Positions 36,901 to 45,900 of a DNA stretch of 64,000 nucleotides are shown piece by piece (within the stretch, counting starts at the first letter, position 1; every line of letters begins with the position of its first letter). Position numbers and translations under genes: made by a program. The stretch covers positions 107,578,301 through 107,642,300 of the forward strand of contig CM061135.1 in the NCBI GenBank assembly GCA_030789695.1, written 5' to 3'. The notes beneath the pieces are model-generated. The model was not told where the DNA came from. It searched no databases and saw nothing but the letters and a program-made list of their open reading frames with translations. This DNA comes from Scilla litardierei (lineage: Eukaryota; Streptophyta; Magnoliopsida; Asparagales; Asparagaceae).

Positions 36901-39900
36901 TAGTATAGTCAGAAAATTCAATCACATCTAATCTTACCTTCTTTGCTTCGGAATAGTTGTGGCAGTCAAATATGAACTACATCTTCTTCTCCCACTCAAG
37001 ATACGCTTCAGGATCAGTTTTACCTTGAAATGACGAAATCTTCATTTTAATACCACCCAAGTTATTATCTTCTCGATTCCTAGCTTCTCTAAACCGCCCT
37101 CCACGTCTCCTATTACTAACAACTGAATATCGATCTTCTTCATCAAAATCAGTCACATAAGACTCTTCATCTTCAACCATTACTATCCTCGGTTGAACTC
37201 TTTCCCTTCTATGCATATTATGAGCGTTATGGCTGCTCTCTAAGTTTATTCTCCATCTTATCTAGCCGTTCATGGACTTGCTTAAGCTCCAGCTTCATCA
37301 CACGCTTCATCTCACTCATTATGGCCTACACTAGCAATCTCTGATCAGGCAATCTTGTGGTACCTTCAGCATTGTTCTTAGCACTAGTGCAAGACATGTT
37401 TGCTGCAAGAAACAAAGTTAGAAAAAAGGACCTCACAATTCTCTCCAGTATGTGTGTACACTCAAGAATGTGAATAACTTTACGATCGTGTTTTTTCACT
37501 CAAAATTTATGGCATTTAACCCTCTAATGTTCTCTCCATTCTTGCTTCTCTCAACTCTGTAATTTTTCTTTCAGTTCTTTTGGAACTAAAATAAACAATA
37601 CACAGAATTTCCAGTAACAATTCACCAAGAACTCATAAAGGAATTTGGAGTCTTAAAGGAAGATTACATGAAACACGGCTGACGAAACTTTTGGAAGCCT
37701 GAAATATCAAAATTTTCAACAGCAAAAAGATTGGTCTTTGGGTGTGAGAATTTTCATACACATACATAAAGATTGATCTTTAGGGTGTGTGATTTGTTAT
37801 GCTGATTAGAACTAAAATGAATGATAACAAACAATTTTTCTTTTGTCTAGTCTGTTTCACTTTTTTGTTTGATTTTTTTCTTTTTTTTCTTTTTTTAACC
37901 TCTTTTCTATTTCTTCTTCCTTTTTGGATAATCAGCCACTATTTTGACAGTAAAGGAACAATATTTCGAAACAAAATATGAAAGGAAAAAGGTTAAAAGA
38001 AATTGATGTGCGCGACGGCTTGCGTGTCTACAGGAGGAGGCGCACGCGCGGCTTAGAGGCGGGACCCACTCCTAATTAATCAGGGGAGGTATTTTCTGAG
38101 TCGGGGTATTTTGGTCTTTGACTAATATGAGATGTTTTGGGGGAAGCTTAATTAGGGTCGGCTGGCCATTAGTTTGTTTTATGCTATTTTGAGAAGAAAC
38201 TCTTTTATTTTGATTATCGTTGTTTGGGGGATTTACTCTTTTGATTCATTAATTCAAAGAAAGGGTTTCGATCTTCTCCTAAAGATATTCTATCTTGTTT
38301 CTTCGCTTTCAATTATAAAAATCCACCTTTTCATATTTTCCACCTTTAAAAATATCATTTTTAATTGCTATTACTTGGCGTTGGTATCAAATTGGTATCA
38401 AAGCCCTCGATCCTAATGGCGTGTCTACTCGATCCAAGGATAAGATTGATGCCCTAGAAGAGAAATTTGAAGGACGAATCGAAGTTCTGACGAAAGGGAC
38501 GAAAGAACGCTTTGCCAAGTTGGAATCTTCCATCACTTCAACCAAAACGGAGACGACGGAGATGAGGGATGATGTAAAGCGGATTCTTTTGATGCTTTCG
38601 TCGCAACCCCACCACAAAAAGAAACGACTTTGGCCAAGAACAAGGGCAAAGGAGTGGAGATCGTCGAGGAGGAGTACAAAGATGAAGGCAAGGATCCGAG
38701 GGTTACGGAGAATCGTCGGGTGGAGATCTGGCCTCTCCGGCCCTCAACCGCCCCGGCGGCAGCGGCGAAACCCCCAAGTTTCCCCTAAGGTCGGCAGGTT
38801 TTCCGGGGCCCTTCCCCGGTTTCGGATGGGCCCTACAGGGGTAGCCGCCATATGGAGGGTCGGACGACCCCGCCGGAGGCGCGCGGCCCATGGACGTGGT
38901 CATGCGGCCTCCCGGCAGCAACCTCGCAGGCAGCGGGATGATCCAGGGCCCCTTCGGGTCTACGACGAGGCCTCCGGGATTCTCAGACACCACGGCAGGT
39001 CTCCAGGGACCTGGTGGGCCCTCCAGGGCCCTCCCCCTCCTTTTGGTGGCATAGCAACGATGCAGGGGATGGCGGGCCTAGGCGCAGGTCGTGGGAGGGA
39101 CTTTCAGCGTAATCCTTTCCAGATTCAGGCTGGCTGCGGAGGAGATATTGGTAGTGGAGGGCGAGGAGGTAGATTTGGAGGAGCCCGGGAGACTTCCGTC
39201 AAAGACCACATGACCGAGGAGTTGATGGAGATCAACAGGGGAACATACAGGCAGATCGTCGCCACAAGAAGCTGAAGATGCCCATATTCGAGGGAGGGGA
39301 TGCTGAGGGATGGATTTATCGGGCGGAGCGATACTTTCAAGTGATATGGCTCACAGAGGCGGAGGTTCTCCAGGCGATCAGTATCTATTTGGATGGCGAG
39401 GCTTTAGCTTAGTACCATTGGCGAGAGAGTAAGAACCCATGGGGACATGGTGGGAGCTCGCTGAGGAGCTGTTGGAGCGATTTCAGGAGGGACACGGGGG
39501 AAATTTCTTCAAGCAGCTATATGTGCTCAGGCAAGACAGCACGGCCAAGTACTACGTCAAAAAGTTCGAGGCATTGGCAAGGCATGTGTGGGGAGTCTCG
39601 GATGAGTCTTTAGAGGGGTGCTTCATGAAGGGCCTGAAACCCTCTATTAGAGCGGAGTTGCAATTGCAGACCCCCAAGGGTTGTTAGGGATGATGCGCCA
39701 GCCTAGCGAGCAGAAGAGAAGCAAACTGAGGATCGACGGCTGAAGGGAGCAGGGAGGTCAGAACTTCCGCACTCGACCACCAGCGACAGTGCCAAGGGCG
39801 GCTACAGGGGGAACAGTGGACCCAGGAGGGCCATCAGCAATGGAGATGCACGTCCTGGAGGATAGGGAAGACGGATGACGGAGGACGAGATCAAAGACAG

Positions 39901-42900
39901 GAGGGCCAAGGGGCTATGCTTCAAGTGCGATGAGATGTTCACGTCGGGTCACAGGTGCGGGACCCGTCTCCTTTAGTTAACCATCGTGCCCGACGAGGAC
40001 CAGGAGGAGGGGGTTGAGTTGATGGCTGACGAAAAAGATGATATGGAGCACTTGCACTTAGATGTGGCGGAGGTGTCACTTAATTTTGTGGTGGGGCTCA
40101 AGCCAAACCACACCATGAAGTTAGTGGGTCGATTGGCAGAGGAGGCAGTGACAGTGCTCATTGATAGTGGAGCCACCCGCAACTTCATATCCCTATGGTT
40201 GATCGAGCGTTATGGGCTACAGCTCAGCAGTGAGGAGAAGTTTATGATGCTCCTAGGGACAGGCAGGATGGAGGAGAGCAGGGGCCTCTGTAAGGGGTTG
40301 TTGATTATACATGGCGTACAGGTGGTGGAAGATTTCTTGCCTCTGGAGTTGGGGAATGTCGACATCATACTGGATGTCCAGTGGCTGAAGCAGTTGGGAG
40401 ATGTGAAAATCAACTGGAAGATATTACGAATGGAGTTTCAGGATGGGGAGCGGACAGTGGTACTAGAGGGGATCCCAGTTTATACTTTACGTTGGTGGCT
40501 TTTCAGTCCATGACTCGGGCTTTGCAGAGGGAAGGAGGTGGGGTGTTGGTGGAATTTCGGTGGATGGTCGTTGATGGGGAGGAACAGAAGGCGACAGTAC
40601 TAGCTAATGTGGAAGGGTTGTTAAGACACTTTAAGCAGATTTTCTAGACACCTAGTGGCCTTCCGCCCCCTCGTGACCACGAGCATGCCATTGTTCTCAA
40701 GGAAGGCGTCTCACCCATCAGTGTGCAGCCCTACAGTTACCCCCGCATTCAAAAGGATGAGATAGAACGGATGGTGTGGGAGATGCTCCAAGCAGTGGTG
40801 ATCCAGCCGAGTATTAGTCCGTTCTCCAATCCGATATTGTTAGTGAAGAAGAAAGACGGGAGCTGGCGTTTCTGTGTGGATTATCAGGCTATGAATAAAG
40901 AAACGGTCCCGAATAAGTTCACCATACCTGTCATTGATGAGTTGTTGGATGAGCTTCACGGATCAGAGATGCACTCCAAGATAGATCTGAAGTCAGTGTA
41001 TCACCAGATTCTGATGCGAGCGGAGGACATGCCCAAGACGGCGTTCAAGACACATGAGAGACATAATGAGTTCTTGTGCCATTTGGGCTGACTAATGCAT
41101 CGGCAACATTCCAGGCCCTAATGAATAAGATCTTTCGTCCCTACCTGCGGAAGTTTATCCTTGTGTTCTTTGACGATATCCTCGTGTATAGCAGGTCCAT
41201 GGAAGAGCACTTAGGCCACTTGGGGTGGTATCCAGGAGTTGATCGCAAATCAATTGTATGCCAAACAGAAGAAGTGCCTCTTTGGATAGCGACAGGTTGA
41301 GTACCTGGGGTACGTTGTGTCTGTGCAAGGAGTGGAGGCTGATAGATCGAAGATTGCGGCCATGCAGGATTGGCCCCTACCCACTACCCTGAGGTTACTG
41401 GGTTTTTTGGGGCTGATGCGCTACTACAGGAAATTCATTAAGGGTTACAGCATTATAGCATGGCCGCTGACAGAACAACTAAAGAAAGACAATTTCAATT
41501 GGGGGGAACCGCTACGAGAGCTTTCGAGGCCTTGAAGGTGGCTATGACTACTGCGCCAGTGTTGGGATTGCCAGACTTTACCGTTCCTTTTGTAGTGGAG
41601 ACCGATGCGTCGGGTATGGTTTGGACGTAGTTTTGATGCAGAGGGGCAGACCTATTGCTTTCTTCACTCAGGTATTATCTGCCAGAGCACGGCAGAAGTC
41701 GGTGTATGAAAGGGAACCCATGGCCATAGTCTTATCTATTCAAAAATGGCGGCCTTACCTACTTGGGTGTGAGTTTGTGGTCAGTGTGGATCAACGCAGC
41801 TTAAAGTACTTGTTGGAGCAGCGTTTGGTCACCGAGGAGCACCAGCAGTGGCTTTCCAAGTTAGTGGGCTACAAGTTTGATATTCAGTATAAACCGGGCT
41901 TGGAAAACAAGGCAGCTGATGCCTTATCTCGACGGAGTGAAAGGGTGATGTTAAGGGCGCTGACCCAGCCAGTAGTACTAGATTAGGAGCCGCTCTTGCA
42001 GGAGTCAGAGGCGGACTCGGGGATCGGGCAGATTCGGGCAACAATACAGCAGAGATCGACTGAGCATCTTGGCTACATTATTGAGGGGAGGAGACTGATG
42101 TATCATGGGCGACTGGTCATCCCGCGTTCTTCGACATATATACCATCACTTTTTCAGGAGTTTCATGACAGTGCCATTGGGGGCACTCTAGAGTACAGCA
42201 GACCTATAAGCGCATGGCCCGGAAAATTTAATGGGTTGGTATGATGAAGGACATAGCTCAGCGAGTGCAAACTGTGACGTATGCCAGCGTCATAAGTATA
42301 TGGCTATGGCACTGACGGGTCTATTGCAGCCATTGTCTTTGCCGAAGAGAGTGTGGGATGAGATCGCTATATGTACTTCATTGATGGCTTGCCGAGATCC
42401 AACGAATATATTGTCATCTTCGCGGTGGTAGACCGGTGGAGCAAATATGTGCATTTCATTCCGTTGAAGCATACATACACAGCAGTGTCAGTGGCAGCAG
42501 TTTCTGTGCAAGAGGTGGTGCGGTTGCATGGTTTTCCAGGGAGGATTGTCTCGGATAGAGACAATGTGTTTCTGAGTAGTTTTTGGAGGGAGCTCTTTCG
42601 GACGCAAGGCACTATATTGATACGGAGCACAGCGTACCACCCACAGACGGATGGTCAGACAGAGGTAGTCAATAGGAGCATTGAGACATACATGCGTTGT
42701 TTCGCTTCAAAAAACACCGAAGCAATGGCGAGATGGCTTGCATGGGCAGAATATTGGTACAACACATCTTTTCACTCGGCAGCCCAGAAGACACCCTTCA
42801 AGATCTTGTATGGGAGGGACCCACCCCATTTGGTCCATTATGAGCATGCAACGACCCCGATTTCACAGGTGGAGTACTTAGGCGAGCGGGATAGGGTGCT

Positions 42901-45900
42901 GGAAAAGTTAAAGCGCCATTTGGGAAAGGCCCAGTAGAAGATGAAGGCACGAGCAGATGGCCACGGTAGAGATGTCCACTTTGAGGTGGGGGACAAGGTC
43001 TACTTGAAGTTGAAACCGTATAGGAAGAGATCTCTGGCACAACGACGCAATGAGAAGCTGGCAGCGCGGTATTATGGTCCCTATAAGATAGAGGTGAAGA
43101 TTGGCCAGGTGGTGTATCGCCTCAAGCTAGCCCCTCCTTTATCATTCATCCAGTCTTTCATGTGTCTCAACTGCGAAGGGCGATTGGAGATCACAGTTCG
43201 TCCCCTCTTTTGCCACATACTCTCACTGAGTATATGGAGGTGCTGATGGAGCCCCTAGATGTTAAGGCAATACGACAGGGGTCGGGCCGTGTTCATGAGG
43301 TGCTCATTCATTGGCGTGGGTTGCCAGATCATGATGCTACATGGGAGCCATTTGATGTCCTTCAGCAGCAGTTTTCAAACTTCCACCTTGAGGACAAGGT
43401 GGCTCTTTTGGGGGAAGTATTGATGTGCGTGGCGGCTTGCGCATTTACAAAAGGCGCACGCGCAGCTTAGAGGTGGGACCCACTCCTAATTAATCAGGAA
43501 AGGTATTTTCTGAGTGTGGGTATTTTGGTCTTTGACTAATGTGAGATGTTTTGGGGAAGCTTAATTAGAGCCAGCTGGCCATTAGTTTGTTTTATGCTAT
43601 TTCGAGACGAAACTCTTTTATTTTGATTATCGTTGCTTGGGAGATTTACTCTTTGATTCATTAATTCAAAGAGAGAGTTTCGATCTCCCAATGGTCATCT
43701 ATCTTGTTTCTTCGCTTTCAATTATAAAAATCCACCTTTTCATATTTTTCACCTTTAAAAATATCATTTTTAATTGCGATTACTTGGAGTTTGTATCAAA
43801 AATTCGACTAAACAGTGATATGTAAACCGAATTTGGAGAATTAAAGAATACGGAATAAAGAAAATAAATGTTTTTTAAATATAGGCAACCCTGATCTAGA
43901 CTCAAAGCTCTGATACCAAATGATGTGAACCCCGCCAGAAATGACAAGACCCGACAACAAAGAGGAACCCAAGATCGTTCTACAATCAGAATTTGGATGG
44001 AGATCTAAACTCGCTGTTACGACAAAAGCAAAAAAGCTCGGTCAACATGACCTCAACCCATTGCTTATTGCGTAACAAGAACCTTGGTATAATGAAGACG
44101 CAACAAACGATGGTGGAAATCCGTTTGATAAATCGATAGTGAACGTCACGGAAAATTCCCGATAAGTTCGAATAGTTCTTCACAGAACCAAAAAGATTCT
44201 CTCGAAAATTTTTACCGAAAAATCAACTGCCTTTCTCCATTGCTTAGATGCCTTTTAATAGGCTAAAAATAACAAGAAAAGTTCCTAAATTTTAGGCTAA
44301 ATTATGGTTAAAAATCAGCCCATTAATTGGCTAATCACATGCCAAAAATAGAAATGAAAAGTAATTATCTAGGCATTCAAGCATTCCAAAAATAAAAGGA
44401 AAGTAATTATCTAGGCATGCAAGCCTTCCAAAAATAGAAAATTAAAGTAATTATCTAGGCATGCAAGCCATCCAAAAAGAGTATATTGGCATGCAATCCT
44501 TCCAAAAAAGATTAATCCTAAACATGCCAATTTACTTGCCGAATTTAAGCAAGACGTAGTATGGTTCTTCTAGAACTTGAATCATGTTAAGCCATCTTTG
44601 TTGAACACATGGCTCATGCTCAATGGACCTCTATGAATTTGCTTGAGCTCAAATCTCTTGAATCAACCCTTTGAGAACATCTTCGAACTTCTTTGCTCGC
44701 GAGCGCGTAACTGGTCCAATTAAAACTTGAACTTGATCATTTGAAGTTGTGATATGATTTGCATCACACATCCCCTCGAGGGGTGACAACCCTCTCCACT
44801 GATGTAAATCTCTATGGCCGCGACGATTTCTCCAAAGTTGACATCTTAAAGTCATCGGAGTGGGTTGCTTGGAAATCAGAGGCGTCCGACATGATTTTGT
44901 TTTGGAAAAAGCAGCGGAGGAAGAAAGAAGCAAGGAAGAAGCAAGTGGCCGAAAATGAGAATTTGCCTTTTTCGGTGAAGAAGCAGTCACCGAGGGAATC
45001 AGAGAACATGAAAGCACAGTAGCGGAGAACAAGCAGATACGAGGGGTAGGCGCAAGTGTGGCTAACCGTTGGCCTCCTCGCTTCTCAACTTGCTATATGC
45101 AGGAGCTTGGGTGAAACGACGGGAACTGATCGTGACAGTCGAATCCCTACAATCATGTTCTCATGTCCTAGGTGGGAGTAGATCGTGACCGTTTGGTCCC
45201 ACGATCTTCCTGACCATATCATGACCGTTCGACCCACACCATCGCATTCACCTACCATCAGCAGATTGCGCCACATCAACATAGTGCCCATTCGAGGATC
45301 GGACATGCCTCCCCGAGTCCCGTGAAAAGTGTAGTCACGTCAGCTCTGTCTTTTTGGATTTCGAGGGTAAGTAACCACGTCAGCATGATGAGTTCGTTTC
45401 CTAGGTGCCACATTCTGGAAGCGAGTTGAGCCAATCAAACGAGGTTAGCAGCTATATTCCGATCTTTCAACAATGTCTTCTCACCTTTCCACATCCGATC
45501 ACAGCAGATCAGCCCAGGTCGACAGTGTCAAGCCAAAAGACGAGTGTCTATGTAAATGATATTTGGGTTGGTGCCCACCACAACTGAGACCTAGTCAACC
45601 TGAAAGTGATGGCCCACCATGTCTGAATCTAAAAGCTGCATGTGTCCTCAGAAACGGCCTACGAGCAGCTTCGAATGTCTGCATTACCAAACTACAGCTC
45701 TGCAAGACAAACATACACTCGCTGACTCAGGTCGGCAAACACGACTCTATAAGAATGACCTCCGCTAGATCGGCTCCTTAGCAACGGTGCTCTACAAGGA
45801 CGGCCTCGATGAGGTCGGCTCCTTAACAATAGCCTCCACTTCAAAGATTCGTCCATCTGATGACGTCGGCCAAATCTCAACCGTCCTGAACGTTCAAGGG

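Larger units (their letters stand above)
37999..43803 (+). mobile_element. Reina-like chromovirus (Ty3/gypsy), near full length
   Basis: The element is 38004-43798 (5,795 bp) with short LTRs of 386 and 378 bp (TGATGTGCG...GTATCA). A near-duplication GAAAT/AAAAT flanks it. A Met-tRNA type PBS TGGTATCAAAGC is at 38393-38404 and a purine-rich GGGGGAAGTAT precedes the 3' LTR. All domains are present in order: gag with CCHC, protease, RT, RNase H, integrase, chromodomain. Short LTRs, compact size and chromodomain suit the Reina lineage. Stops and frameshifts between nearly every domain make it inactive. Confidence 0.85.
32620..44771 (-). mobile_element. CRM-like Ty3/gypsy element, internally deleted, nested in Tat
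   Basis: LTRs at 32625-33483 and 43921-44766 share TGATG...CATCA ends (the left copy begins TAATG). The element is flanked by a perfect CACAT duplication (32620-32624 and 44767-44771). Next to the right LTR the minus strand has the Met-tRNA PBS TTTGGTATCAGAGC (43907-43920). Next to the left LTR lies the polypurine tract AAGAGGAGGGAA. Coding runs gag, protease, partial RT, then jumps to the pol C-terminus, which extends into the 3' LTR as in CRM-type chromoviruses. It hosts a solo LTR and a Reina-like element. Lineage assignment is by recognition only. Confidence 0.85.

Noticed and set aside
37999..43803. Endogenous pararetrovirus (caulimovirus-like) copy
   Set aside because: LTRs, Met-tRNA PBS, integrase and a chromodomain are present and no movement protein is seen. 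This is a Ty3/gypsy chromovirus.
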